The notes below the pieces were generated by a model. The model searched no databases, had not been told where the DNA came from, and saw only the letters and a program-made list of their open reading frames with translations. Positions 1 to 7,389 of a stretch of 40,016 nt of DNA are shown here, piece by piece. The stretch comes from Sphingomonas echinoides ATCC 14820. GTDB lineage: Bacteria; Pseudomonadota; Alphaproteobacteria; Sphingomonadales; Sphingomonadaceae. The first letter of the stretch is position 1, and the number at the start of each line of letters is the position of its first letter. The position numbers and the translations under genes were made by a program. The DNA is taken from NCBI RefSeq assembly GCF_000241465.1, contig NZ_JH584236.1, forward strand, positions 2,109-42,124, written 5' to 3'.

Positions 1-1
1 A

Positions 2-895
2 AGGCTTCAAGACGGAATGGGTGGCAGAGCGTTCATCGTCACTCGGCTGATACGCCTTTACCCATTCTATATCCTGGCCCTGGCGCTGGGCACCGTTGAA
101 TTAGCATACTATTATCGAAACGATCATCTCGCAGCAGAGATAATACTGTCCAGCGTCTTCAACTTCGTGATGTTGCCATCGCCGCCTGTGGGCATCCCCT
201 ACCAACCGCTGTTTCCTGCCAACTTCGTAGCCTGGACTCTTTCATTCGAGCTGTTCGCGAACGCTGCTTACGGCTTTGGTTTTGGGGTTCTAACTCACAA
301 ACGACTGGGAGTGATCGTTGGTATATCGGGTTTGATGCTTTTGGCATTGGCGCTCGTTCGCGGCAATCTCAATGGAGGAGCATATTGGCCTGATGCTCAT
401 CTTGCCGCAATCAGGGTCACCTTTTCATTCTTTGTCGGAGTTTTGATTCATCGCGCGCGGGAGACAGGAAAACTAGCACCGCTATTTTCCGTGAAATTAC
501 CCCAAATCATCATCATCGCAATCACGGTCGGTGCCCTTGGTTCACCCATATCACCTGTTTTGCGGGGGTTATTCGATGCGGCCTGCGTGCTGCTCGTCTT
601 TCCACTGATTGTAGCCGCTTCGATTGGACGCAACCCTGTACCAAGCCGAGGAATGTGCGCTTTCCTCGGGGAAATTTCTTATCCCATCTATGTCTTGCAA
701 ATCCCCGTCTTCACGATTGGGGTAATGGGCCTGCCCAAACTTCTACCAGGTCTGCCGCAATTACCCGCTCCCTGGTCCGGGATTCTCCTGCTGGCTGCAC
801 TCTGCACCGCGTCCTGGTTCATGGCCACGCGCATCGATATCCCGCTGAGGCGCCGGTTGAACGCTGCGGTACTGCGGCATCTCCAACCTGGGTAG
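2..895 (+). CDS. Acyltransferase 3 (OafA/YrhL-like) membrane protein, 5' end outside window
   Basis: The frame is open from the first bases to the stop at 893-895, so the start lies upstream of the window. A Met at 17 is probably internal, because the residues around it (RLQDGMGG, then RLIRLYPFYILAL) match the first cytoplasmic segment and the R-x-YP motif of acyltransferase-3 proteins. About 298 residues are visible, made mostly of hydrophobic helices. The last helix is followed by a basic RRRLNAA tail, as is usual near the C-terminus of this family. Family members move acetyl or other acyl groups onto polysaccharide or lipid-linked sugars at the inner membrane. The substrate cannot be read from sequence. 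The next gene, a sugar-active GH130 enzyme 78 bp downstream on the same strand, fits a carbohydrate context. The family call is firm and the role is inferred. Confidence 0.85.
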   Translation, partial: RLQDGMGGRAFIVTRLIRLYPFYILALALGTVELAYYYRNDHLAAEIILSSVFNFVMLPSPPVGIPYQPLFPANFVAWTLSFELFANAAYGFGFGVLTHKRLGVIVGISGLMLLALALVRGNLNGGAYWPDAHLAAIRVTFSFFVGVLIHRARETGKLAPLFSVKLPQIIIIAITVGALGSPISPVLRGLFDAACVLLVFPLIVAASIGRNPVPSRGMCAFLGEISYPIYVLQIPVFTIGVMGLPKLLPGLPQLPAPWSGILLLAALCTASWFMATRIDIPLRRRLNAAVLRHLQPG

Positions 896-973
896 AGGCT
901 TAATGATTCCACGAGGATCCGCTTTGATGGCCAAGCCCGCCCATTCACATACCGCAATTCGAGAAAGCCAGAC

Positions 974-2257
974 ATGATCCAGCGCGCTAAGCTCCGTTTT
1001 CCTCATGTGACGCTACGGCCCGACCCGTCGCGTACCCTGGTCAGGCCGTTTGAGCCCGGCTATCCGCGAGGTTTCGACGCTGGCACGACCCGCACTCAGG
1101 AAACGGTCAATCTGATCCTGTCGCTCGGCGAGGCGGAGCTGACCCGTCAGCTGGAGGGCGTCACCGCGTCCCTGGATGAGAACCACCGCGACGTCGACAC
1201 GATGCTGCGGCGGCGTTTTGACGAGGTCGCCGATCACTTCGACGGCGCCGATCGCTGCGACGATGCGCGACGCCGACTGATCGGAGCCTATTTCAGTCAG
1301 GAATACGCCTATGAGAGCGCGGCGTTGTTCAATCCCAGCGCCGTGCTGCATCCCGACCAAAGCGACGTTGGCGATGGCGAGGTTCGGTTTATCCTCTCGC
1401 TGCGCGGGATCGGCGAGGGCCATCTGTCTTCAGTTACCTTCCGTACGGGGCGGTGGAAGCCGGGCGGCACGCTGGTTGTGGACGATCCCAGCTCGGTGTC
1501 GATGCAGCCCATTATCGAGCGTGCCGATACAGACGACCTCGCCCGGCTTCGGTATGACGGCAGCGAGACCTTGTCGGAAACTGTGCTGTTTCCCGTGCTG
1601 CCTAGCCAACGCCAGGGGATCGAGGATCTCAGGCTGGTCCGCTTTGACGAAGGCGACGGCACATTCGCCTACCATGGTACATACACTGCGTTCAGCGGCG
1701 CGGAGGCGCGATCGGAGCTGCTGACCACGACCGACTTCAGAACGTTCGAGATGCGCGCGCTTACCGGCGATGCCTCATTGGGCAAGGGGATGGCGCTTTT
1801 TCCCCGTCGGATCGATGGCCTGTTCGCGATGCTCGGTCGCCAGGACAACAAGAACATCTGGCTACTGAGATCGGACGACATCCTCCACTGGGGCGGTGGC
1901 GCCAAGCTGATCGAGCCGCGGTATCCGTGGGAGTTTGTCCAGATGGGCAATTGCGGCTCACCGATCGAGGTGGACGAGGGCTGGCTCGTCTTGACGCACG
2001 GGGTTGGCACGGTGCGCAACTACTGCATCGGCGCCTGCCTGCTCGACAAAAACGACCCCTCGAAGCTTTTGGCGCGGACGCCTCGCCCGGTTCTGGCTCC
2101 CAGCCCTAAACAGCGCGACGGCTATGTTCCTAATGTCGTCTACAGCTGCGGCGCGCTCGTCGTCGGCCGCGATCTACTGCTCCCCTACGCAGTGGCGGAC
2201 AGCTTCACCGCGTTCGCGACCACGACGGTCGACGATCTGCTCGCAGTGATGGAGTGA
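974..2257 (+). CDS. Glycoside hydrolase family 130 protein (beta-mannoside phosphorylase/hydrolase type)
   Basis: A complete 427-residue protein. GH130 features are an FNPS segment near residues 118-126, a GRQDNKNIWL-type blade, and a block around residues 322-345 (GSPIEVDEGWLVLTHGV) that corresponds to the GxxPIE...GWL...HGV signature. It is followed by LLDKNDPSKLLARTPRPVL, the typical last blade of the five-bladed beta-propeller. GH130 enzymes cleave beta-1,2- or beta-1,4-mannosidic bonds, either with phosphate (phosphorylases) or with water. Which applies here cannot be decided by eye. The N-terminal 100 residues, including a helical ENHRDVDTMLRRRFDEV stretch, match the longer bacterial members. 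No signal peptide is seen, so it is likely cytoplasmic. The gene follows the acyltransferase after 78 bp. Confidence 0.88.
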   Translation: MIQRAKLRFPHVTLRPDPSRTLVRPFEPGYPRGFDAGTTRTQETVNLILSLGEAELTRQLEGVTASLDENHRDVDTMLRRRFDEVADHFDGADRCDDARRRLIGAYFSQEYAYESAALFNPSAVLHPDQSDVGDGEVRFILSLRGIGEGHLSSVTFRTGRWKPGGTLVVDDPSSVSMQPIIERADTDDLARLRYDGSETLSETVLFPVLPSQRQGIEDLRLVRFDEGDGTFAYHGTYTAFSGAEARSELLTTTDFRTFEMRALTGDASLGKGMALFPRRIDGLFAMLGRQDNKNIWLLRSDDILHWGGGAKLIEPRYPWEFVQMGNCGSPIEVDEGWLVLTHGVGTVRNYCIGACLLDKNDPSKLLARTPRPVLAPSPKQRDGYVPNVVYSCGALVVGRDLLLPYAVADSFTAFATTTVDDLLAVME

Positions 2258-2443
2258 TTGGGCGGCGTGCCTTGAGGGATTTCACCGCCGATTGCGTATT
2301 TAATAATATGAGCGGTTCTGGTGCGCCTGGTCAGTCGGTGGTTCCGGCCAGCGCCTGGATCCGCAGCAGCGTTTGAGGCGGTGCATGCGCCTTGCAGCCT
2401 TGGCGACTATCGTGATCCAGGCCCAAGCGATGGAGGCTTTCGC

Positions 2444-2890
2444 ATGTCACCGCAGATTCTGAAGCTTTCGGCACTTTCCGGACTCGCAGCGGCGCTCGGC
2501 GGGTGCGCGACCTATGGGCCGCCCAGCCGTAACATCGCCTATTTCGCAGTGCCGTGTAATACGCCGGGAGCTTTCGTAGCGCAGCCCTTGTCAGCGCCGG
2601 ACGCGCCTCCAGCCACGCCCGGTCCCGGGGGACCCGGCGGCCCAGCCGCGCAAAATGTGCAAGCTTGCATGATCGCGGTGCCCGCCCAAAATTTGGCATA
2701 TAATGCGCGCTATCGGGGGGGCGGGGGCTATTACGATCCCTATTATGGCTATCCCGGCTATGGGTCGCCCTTCTATGGTTCGATTGGGATCGGCTTCGGA
2801 CTTCACGGCGGTGGTTATGGACACGGTGGCAGCTTTGGCCATCGCGGCGGCTTCGGTCATGGTGGGGGCGGCGGTCATGGCGGCCACTGA
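2444..2890 (+). CDS. Gly/His/Tyr-rich lipoprotein, unknown function
   Basis: The start at 2444 was chosen over an in-frame upstream start because TGGAGG lies 7 nt before it and because the protein then begins with a lipoprotein signal peptide (MSPQILKLSALSGLAAALGGC, cut here before Cys). The lipobox is L-G-G-C, so the mature 148-aa precursor should be acylated and exported. Residues about 40-75 are Pro/Gly/Ala-rich. The last 55 residues are a low-complexity Gly/Tyr then Gly/His repeat (YYGYPGYG, GHGGSFGHRGGFGHGG). The His-rich tail might bind metal, but that is only an inference from composition. I recognise no family. About 190 bp of apparently non-coding DNA separates it from GH130. Confidence 0.75.
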   Translation: MSPQILKLSALSGLAAALGGCATYGPPSRNIAYFAVPCNTPGAFVAQPLSAPDAPPATPGPGGPGGPAAQNVQACMIAVPAQNLAYNARYRGGGGYYDPYYGYPGYGSPFYGSIGIGFGLHGGGYGHGGSFGHRGGFGHGGGGGHGGH

Positions 2891-3087
2891 CGCGCCGATC
2901 TGTTCGAGCTTGTTCGTACGGGAAGCGTAGCCGCAGCGACACCATCCGACTTTGCTTGGATGACGACTGCCGGGCGTATTCGGGACAGGAATCATCCTAC
3001 GCGACACCCGGCGTGTGAGGGACGAACGCCGTGCGCACGTAAATGTGAATAGAGCGCGCGCTAGAGCCGGCTTGGGAGAATGGCTTT

Positions 3088-4008
3088 ATGCGTACAGCAG
3101 CTGACACGTCGACGTCGCAGGAAAACGTGGATTGCATCATCATCGGCGGTGGCCCCGCCGGACTGACGGCCGCGACCTATCTCGGGCGCTTTCTACGCAA
3201 CTGTGTCGTCATCGACGCGGGAGCGGGGCGTGCGAGTTCGATTCCGCGGTCACACAATTTGCCGGGCTTTCCAGACGGGATTGGTGGTGCTGATCTGCTA
3301 TCGCGGATGAAACGGCAAGCACAGGCTTACGGCGCGACGATCGAGCAGGGCAAGGTGGTTCGCCTGGCGATCGTCGAGGACGGGTTCTCCGTCGCGACGG
3401 AAACGACAAGCTGGCAAGGCCGTACCGTGATCTTGGCGACCGGCGTCCGAAATCACCGGCCTTCAATGCCTCAGGCGTCGCACGATGCTGCATTGGCGCG
3501 CGGCCTGATCCGCTATTGCCCGGTGTGCGACGCTTACGAAGCGAAGGGCGCCAATATCGCTGTGCTGGGCTGTGACGATCATGGTGCTGCCGAGGCCGAG
3601 TTCCTCCGCCCCTATGGCGCGCGGGTGACGCTGCTGGCGCAGCGCTCGCCCGAACTCTCCTGGCCGGATGAGGCGCGGCTTATTAGGCTCGGTGTCGACG
3701 TCATCAAGGAAGCGGTGAACCAGATATCGATCGAAGGCGATCAGATCGCGGTTCGACTGGCAGATGGGCGTCGCCTCTCGTTTGATACCCTGTATCCGGC
3801 ACTTGGCTCCTCGCCGCATACGCAACTCGTCGCCGGGATCGGCGTGAAGCTTGGCGAAGGCGGCTGCGTTGTCACCGACGCCCATCAACAGACCTCGGTT
3901 AGCGGTTTGTACGCGGCTGGCGATGTCGTCGAAAGTCTCGATCAGATCAGCGTTGCAATGGGTCAGGCCGTGAGCAGCCCCCACCGGGTGGTCCGGGTAG
4001 ATAGTTAG
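3088..4008 (+). CDS. Thioredoxin-reductase-like NAD(P)/FAD oxidoreductase, C-terminus replaced by IS3 end
   Basis: An FAD-binding GGGPAGLTAATYL motif lies at residues 20-32, the redox-active pair C144-P-V-C147 sits in YCPVCDAY, and a second dinucleotide-binding segment follows (IAVLGCDDHGAAEAEFL). The C-terminal FAD motif is LYAAGDVVESLDQISVAMGQA. This is the class-II pyridine nucleotide-disulfide oxidoreductase fold. At base 3971 the terminal inverted repeat of the IS3 element begins, and the last 12 codons (from about residue 295) are read from IS DNA. An intact paralogue at 31531-32448 continues at this point with a GHGAKAATAIHNALRAL helix, so about 15-20 native residues are missing here. 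The lost part belongs to the FAD domain and its last helix. The protein may be unstable, but all visible catalytic motifs are present. The start has an upstream GGGAGA. Confidence 0.82.
   Translation: MRTAADTSTSQENVDCIIIGGGPAGLTAATYLGRFLRNCVVIDAGAGRASSIPRSHNLPGFPDGIGGADLLSRMKRQAQAYGATIEQGKVVRLAIVEDGFSVATETTSWQGRTVILATGVRNHRPSMPQASHDAALARGLIRYCPVCDAYEAKGANIAVLGCDDHGAAEAEFLRPYGARVTLLAQRSPELSWPDEARLIRLGVDVIKEAVNQISIEGDQIAVRLADGRRLSFDTLYPALGSSPHTQLVAGIGVKLGEGGCVVTDAHQQTSVSGLYAAGDVVESLDQISVAMGQAVSSPHRVVRVDS
3971..3994 (+). repeat. IS3 terminal inverted repeat, left copy
   Basis: It starts TGAGCAGCCCCC and ends GGTGGTCC. It pairs imperfectly with the reverse complement of 6880-6904. It lies inside the 3' end of the flavoprotein reading frame and supplies its aberrant last codons. 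Confidence 0.85.
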
Positions 4009-4343
4009 TGCATTGTCGTCTCCGCCGCCATTGCCGGTCGGAGGTGGAGCGAAGCGGAACCGGAGGCCGGCAATGGCGGTGTCGCCGCTTCCGGGGCGGG
4101 TGGTCGATAGCCGAGGCTGCTGTGCGGTCGGACAGTGTTGTAGTGACGCCGCCACGCCTCGATCAGCACCCTGGCTTCAGCGAGGGTGTAGAAGATCTCG
4201 CCGTTCAGCAGCTCATCCCGCAGCGAGCCGTTGAAGCTCTCGTTGTAGCCGTTCTCCCATGGCGAGCCCGGGGCGATGTAGAGCGTCTTCACGCCGATCT
4301 GCCTGAGCCAGGTCTGGACGGCGGCGGCGATGAACTCGCTGCC
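4005..4343 (-). pseudogene. IS3 orfB, C-terminal fragment (carries the catalytic Glu)
   Basis: Read from 4343 downward the fragment begins G-S-E-F-I-A-A-A-V-Q and continues with GVKTLYIAPGSPWENGYNESFNGSLRDELLNGE. This holds the third acidic residue (Glu) of the rve/DDE catalytic triad in the SPWENGYNES motif. It then runs through RRHYNTVRPHSSLGYRPP to the stop at 4005-4007. The preceding half of the protein lies 1.66 kb away at 6009-6521. The two join in frame as ...HIRSDN + GSEFIAA... if 4344-6008 is removed. No independent start belongs to this fragment, and the element cannot make an intact integrase domain. Confidence 0.9.
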
Positions 4344-4381
4344 ATAGCACATTGGGAAGCGCTGGTTCGGGGGCCGCTATG

Positions 4382-4497
4382 GCCCTGATGAAGGCAAGGC
4401 CGCGAAGCGGCCGCAGGCTTCATCAGGGCAAGCCATGGTCGGTCAGCAGGTATCTAAAGTGAGGTTGTCGAGACAACACTTTGGAGGCCGACCGACC
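4382..4497 (+). other. Highly structured 5' leader of the IS110 transposase (candidate bridge RNA or translational control)
   Basis: Three nested or adjacent stems are visible. (1) 4382-4393 pairs perfectly with 4418-4429 (GCCCTGATGAAG with CTTCATCAGGGC), enclosing the hairpin GGCCGC-GAA-GCGGCC at 4398-4412. (2) AAAGTG and TTGT pair with ACAACACTTT around a CGAG loop. (3) GGTCGGTC (about 4438-4445) pairs with GACCGACC (4490-4497) immediately before the ATG and encloses the ribosome-binding GGAGG. IS110 elements are known to express a structured bridge RNA from a non-coding end. Whether this segment or the 3' end plays that part here is inference. The stem enclosing the ribosome-binding site would also limit translation. 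Confidence 0.5.
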
Positions 4498-5769
4498 ATG
4501 ACCAAGCTCACCTCTACGCCTGCCGGCGCCGTGCTGGTAGCCATCGATATGTCCAAGAACCGGCAGGAGGTCCTTATCGAGCGACCGGAAGGCGGCCGGC
4601 GCCGGCGGATGACCGTCATGGCGACCAAGGAGGACTATGACGGCTTCGTCGAGCAGCTCGCTGCCATCGGTCGTCCCATCATCGTCGGGTTCGAGGCGAC
4701 GGGTAATTACCATCGCACGCTGGCGCACCGGCTGCTGACGGCGGGGTTTGAGCTGCGCCTCATCTCGTCGGTCGCGCTCGCCCGAACACGCGAGGCGTTG
4801 CACAATGGCTGGGACAAGAACGACCCCAAGGACGCGCAGGTCATCCTCCACATGCTGCGGATCGGTGCGACGCAGCGCTATGTGGACCCGCTCGCCGCGG
4901 GCATCAATGACCTGCAGGAACTCTCGAAGACCCACGAGACGATCTCCAGGATGAAGACGCAGACCTGGCACCGGATCCTGACCCACTATCTGCCGCTGTA
5001 CTTCCCCGAGATCGCCCGCTTCGCAGGTAACAGCCGGTCCGACTGGTTTCTCGCGCTCATCGAGCGGTTTCCGACGCCGGCCACCATCACGGCACTGGAC
5101 CGCGAGGCGTTCTCGGCCGCGGCGTGGCCGCTCATCGGCCGCAAGGTCTCCAAGGCACGCCTCATCAACGACATCTACGAGACGGCGTTCGCCTCGACGG
5201 CACTGCCGGTGCCGGAGGACTCCGCCGCCGTCACCATGTTCCGCATGGTCATTGCACAGGGCCGCAGCCTCATCCACCAGCGCGACGAGATCGAGCGGCT
5301 GGCTCATGCGCGGCTCGCCGATGACGTCGACTACCAGCTGCTGCGCAACATTCCGGGCATCGGTCCGATCAATGCGCTGACCATCCTGGCCGAGGCCGGT
5401 GATCTGCGCCGCTTCAACCATCATCGCCAGTTCCTGAAGTTTTGCGGCCTCGATCTCGCGACCTGCCAGTCGGGCACGTTCCGCGGCCGCACCAGGCTGT
5501 CCAAATACGGCAACGCGCGCCTGCGCCGCACCTTCTGGATGGCTGCCCAGGTCGCCGCGCGTCAGCGCGACAACAGCTTCCGCGACAAGCTCGGACGATA
5601 CATTGCCGGGCACGCGGACGATGCCGACCGTCGCCGCAAGGCGATGACGGCGCTCACCGCCAAGATGGCGCGCGTGGCTCACGCCGTCATCAAGACGGGA
5701 ACAGAGTACCGGCCGTTCCTCGAACGGTCGGATGCCAGGTGGAAGGACCCCTCTCTGCAAGTGCCGTGA
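4498..5769 (+). CDS. IS110-family transposase (DEDD recombinase), intact
   Basis: A 423-residue protein starting at 4498. GGAGG lies 11 nt upstream, and the Met opens the usual N-terminus leading to VLVAIDMSK. The RuvC-like DEDD residues are visible: D17 (AIDMSK), E65 (GFEATGNYHR), D108 and D111 (KNDPKDAQ). The C-terminal Transposase_20 region holds a helix-hairpin-helix (LLRNIPGIGPINALTILAEAGD) and the putative catalytic serine S325 in CQSGTFRG, followed by RLSKYGNARLRR. All key positions are present, so the enzyme looks functional. The long frame on the opposite strand (4423-5814) is a compositional shadow. Confidence 0.95.
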   Translation: MTKLTSTPAGAVLVAIDMSKNRQEVLIERPEGGRRRRMTVMATKEDYDGFVEQLAAIGRPIIVGFEATGNYHRTLAHRLLTAGFELRLISSVALARTREALHNGWDKNDPKDAQVILHMLRIGATQRYVDPLAAGINDLQELSKTHETISRMKTQTWHRILTHYLPLYFPEIARFAGNSRSDWFLALIERFPTPATITALDREAFSAAAWPLIGRKVSKARLINDIYETAFASTALPVPEDSAAVTMFRMVIAQGRSLIHQRDEIERLAHARLADDVDYQLLRNIPGIGPINALTILAEAGDLRRFNHHRQFLKFCGLDLATCQSGTFRGRTRLSKYGNARLRRTFWMAAQVAARQRDNSFRDKLGRYIAGHADDADRRRKAMTALTAKMARVAHAVIKTGTEYRPFLERSDARWKDPSLQVP

Positions 5770-6008
5770 GGGCGCTCCTCGAGCGACCCTGTAGATAATG
5801 TTCGGGCCTTCCACCTGGGTGCGTATCTCGTTTTAAGGATGGTGAGGACCACGGTCGCCCCGGCGCCGCTGGATCCTGCGTTTGCTATGGCAGGGAGCGA
5901 TCCCGTTGACGGTGGGAGCCATCTGGCTCAGATTGCATGCCGCGCCGATGGTTGTCGGCGCATCGATATCTGCTGGCCAAAACCCGCCGCTGCTTCCCGA
6001 CATAGGAC
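5770..6008 (+). other. IS110 3' non-coding end with hairpins (alternative bridge-RNA region)
   Basis: No gene fits in these 239 bp. Short perfect stems are visible: CGCTC-CTC-GAGCG just after the transposase stop, GAGCC-ATCT-GGCTC near 5926-5939, and CGCCGA-TGGTTG-TCGGCG near 5943-5960. The last includes GTTGTC, which also begins the right-hand target flank at 6009. In IS1111-type IS110 elements the bridge RNA is encoded on the 3' side, and this end is the longer of the two here. The assignment is an inference from element layout. Confidence 0.4.
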
Positions 6009-6521
6009 GTTGTCCGACCTGATATGCGCGGGCGGACCACGCTCGATGAACAACTCGGCCAGCGCTGCCAGTACGTCTTCGTGTTTGAGCTGGCGCGCGA
6101 CGACGAGTGCCAGGCACTCCCTGCTCGCCTCGTCGATAATGGTAAGGATGCGGAACTTGCGTCCGTCATGGGTGCGTTCCTCGACGAAGTCGTAAGCCCA
6201 GACATGCCCCGGATACTCCGGCCGCAACCGGATGCACGAGCCATCGTTCAGCCATAACCGGCCGCGTTTCGGCTGGCGCTGCGGCACCTTCAGCCCCTCG
6301 CGTCGCCAGATCCGTTCCACCCGTTTATGGTTCACCGACCAACCCGCCGCATGCAGCAGCGCCGTCACCCGGCGATAGCCGTAGCGCCCGTACTGCCTGG
6401 CAAGGGCGATGATATCCTCGGTGAGCGCCAGCTCGTCATCTGCCCCGAACGGCACCTTGCGCTGCGTCGACCGGTGCTGGCCGAGCACGCGGCACACCCG
6501 CCGCTCGGATACATCCAGCAC
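6009..6521 (-). pseudogene. IS3 orfB, N-terminal fragment
   Basis: Read from the GTG at 6521: VLDVSERRVCRVLGQHRSTQRK, then ARQYGRYGYRRVTALLHAAGW (HTH_21), then the rve domain with GHVWAYDFVEERTHDGRKFRILTIID (first catalytic Asp) and HIRSDN (second Asp), where IS110 DNA begins. The open frame continues upstream of 6521 as GKLLSPARRRRCIDQVREV and overlaps the orfA stop in the -1 frame. The sequence GGGAAAC at the overlap is compatible with the -1 programmed frameshift that makes OrfAB in this family. Only the first two of the three catalytic acids are encoded here. Confidence 0.9.
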
Positions 6522-6562
6522 CTCCCGGACCTGGTCGATGCAGCGCCGACGCCGTGCGGGGC

Positions 6563-6841
6563 TCAGAAGTTTCCCTTGGCTGCCTCCTGCAGGATGAGCT
6601 TGTCCAGCGTCAGATCCGAGATCGCCCGGCGCAGCCGCAGGTTCTCCTTTTCCAGATCCTTCATCCGCCGAGTCTGATCGGTCTTCAGGCCACCATATTC
6701 CTTGCGCCAGCGGTAGTAGGTCTGCTCGCTGACCGCGATGCGCCGACAGGCCTCGGCGGTCGTGCCGCCCTGACCCAGCATGATCTCAACCTCACGTAGC
6801 TTCCCGATAATCTCCTCGGGCTTGTGCTTCTTCGCAGGCAT
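6563..6841 (-). CDS. IS3-family transposase OrfA
   Basis: A 92-residue protein starting MPAKKHKPEEIIGKLREVEIM. An upstream in-frame start at 6886 is in the terminal repeat and was not used. The HTH is GGTTAEACRRIAVSEQTYYRWRKEYGG. The C-terminal half is a leucine-zipper-like coiled coil (MKDLEKENLRLRRAISDLTLDK) used for multimerisation. The last codons are KGNF before the stop, over the A-rich frameshift site. OrfA alone can bind the element's ends and usually represses it. It remains intact although orfB is broken. Confidence 0.92.
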   Translation of the reverse strand: MPAKKHKPEEIIGKLREVEIMLGQGGTTAEACRRIAVSEQTYYRWRKEYGGLKTDQTRRMKDLEKENLRLRRAISDLTLDKLILQEAAKGNF

Positions 6842-6879
6842 TCGTCGTCCCTTCCTTGGTCCAGACTGTAATAGTCGAT

Positions 6880-6904
6880 GGACCACTCAGAAGGGGGCAG
6901 CTCA
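6880..6904 (-). repeat. IS3 terminal inverted repeat, right copy
   Basis: Read on the minus strand it starts TGAGCTGCCCCC and ends GAGTGGTCC. It lies about 40 bp upstream of the orfA start, where the element's own promoter would be expected. Confidence 0.85.
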
Positions 6905-6971
6905 GACGGCCATGATCGGCGCGCGGCGCGCCAGCAATGACGGCTAGTAAGATGATGGCGAGTAGAACGAG

Positions 6972-7382
6972 ATGATGAGGCCCGATGATAGCAGGCGCTC
7001 CCACGAGGCGATCCGCGCCGCTGCCTACGCACTTCGTGACTGCGTCAGGGCCGGACCTCCGCTTACCGACCTCGGCCGGCTACGAATGAACCTGGCCAAT
7101 GCGGTACGGGAGCATCTGCCTACACAGCAGGGCTGGAACAAGGAGGCTCGAGGCTATTTCGCCGACCAGATGCCGACTTACGAGCGGATCATGGAAGAGG
7201 ATCGCGAGCTTCGGCTACGCTACTCCGACCACATACGGCGTTGGAGCAGCAACGCGATAGCTTCGAACGTCCCAGCCTATGCTGCGGACGTCGCAACACT
7301 GGTAGAGCGCCTCGACCGCTACCTGCGGTCGCTTGAGCACGAGCTCTATAAGCCGATGCACCAGGCAGGGATCGAGGCGTGA
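6972..7382 (+). CDS. Hemerythrin-like domain protein, small
   Basis: A 136-residue all-helical protein with histidines and acidic residues spaced as in hemerythrin-type four-helix bundles: SHEAIRAAAYALRD, NAVREHLPTQQG, PTYERIMEEDREL, RYSDHIRRWSS and SLEHELYKPM. The YSDHIRRW...VERLDRYLRSLEHELY pattern resembles hemerythrin-like proteins annotated in sphingomonads. Several canonical ligand positions are not obvious, so it may bind iron weakly or not at all. Two ATG codons are adjacent (6972 and 6975) and either could be used. The gene starts 67 bp beyond the IS3 right end, so its original promoter may have been displaced by the insertion. Confidence 0.55.
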   Translation: MMRPDDSRRSHEAIRAAAYALRDCVRAGPPLTDLGRLRMNLANAVREHLPTQQGWNKEARGYFADQMPTYERIMEEDRELRLRYSDHIRRWSSNAIASNVPAYAADVATLVERLDRYLRSLEHELYKPMHQAGIEA

Positions 7383-7389
7383 TCGGTGA

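Larger units (their letters stand above)
4344..6008 (+). mobile_element. IS110-family insertion sequence inside IS3 orfB
   Basis: The limits come from the host gene: bases 4332-4343 (GAACTCGCTGCC) and 6009 onward (GTTGTCCGACCT) rejoin to an uninterrupted orfB codon series for RSDNGSEF. The element is 1665 bp, with one ambiguous C (4343/6008) and no longer target duplication, as is usual for IS110. Subterminal inverted repeats are visible: GGGAAGC a few bases inside the left end, and the same word on the other strand inside the right end. Subterminal repeats are typical of the IS1111 subgroup. It holds one transposase gene with about 154 bp of non-coding DNA before it and about 239 bp after it. 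Confidence 0.88.
3971..6904 (-). mobile_element. IS3-family insertion sequence, interrupted by an IS110-family element
   Basis: Imperfect terminal inverted repeats bound the element: TGAGCAGCCCCC at 3971 and, on the other strand, TGAGCTGCCCCC starting at 6904. Both continue to a shared TGGTCC. The outermost bases are TG...CA as expected for IS3. It carries orfA (6563-6841) and orfB on the minus strand. OrfB is split by 1665 bp of IS110 DNA (4344-6008). Without the insert the IS3 would be about 1269 bp, a normal size. I see no clean 3-4 bp target duplication (flanks ...GCCG and GACG...), which suggests a small deletion or rearrangement next to it. As it stands it cannot make a full orfAB transposase. 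Confidence 0.9.

Noticed and set aside
4423..5814. Long minus-strand open frame (463 codons) opposite the IS110 transposase
   Set aside because: It has no protein-like motifs. It mirrors a gene with clear catalytic residues and results from GC-rich third positions.
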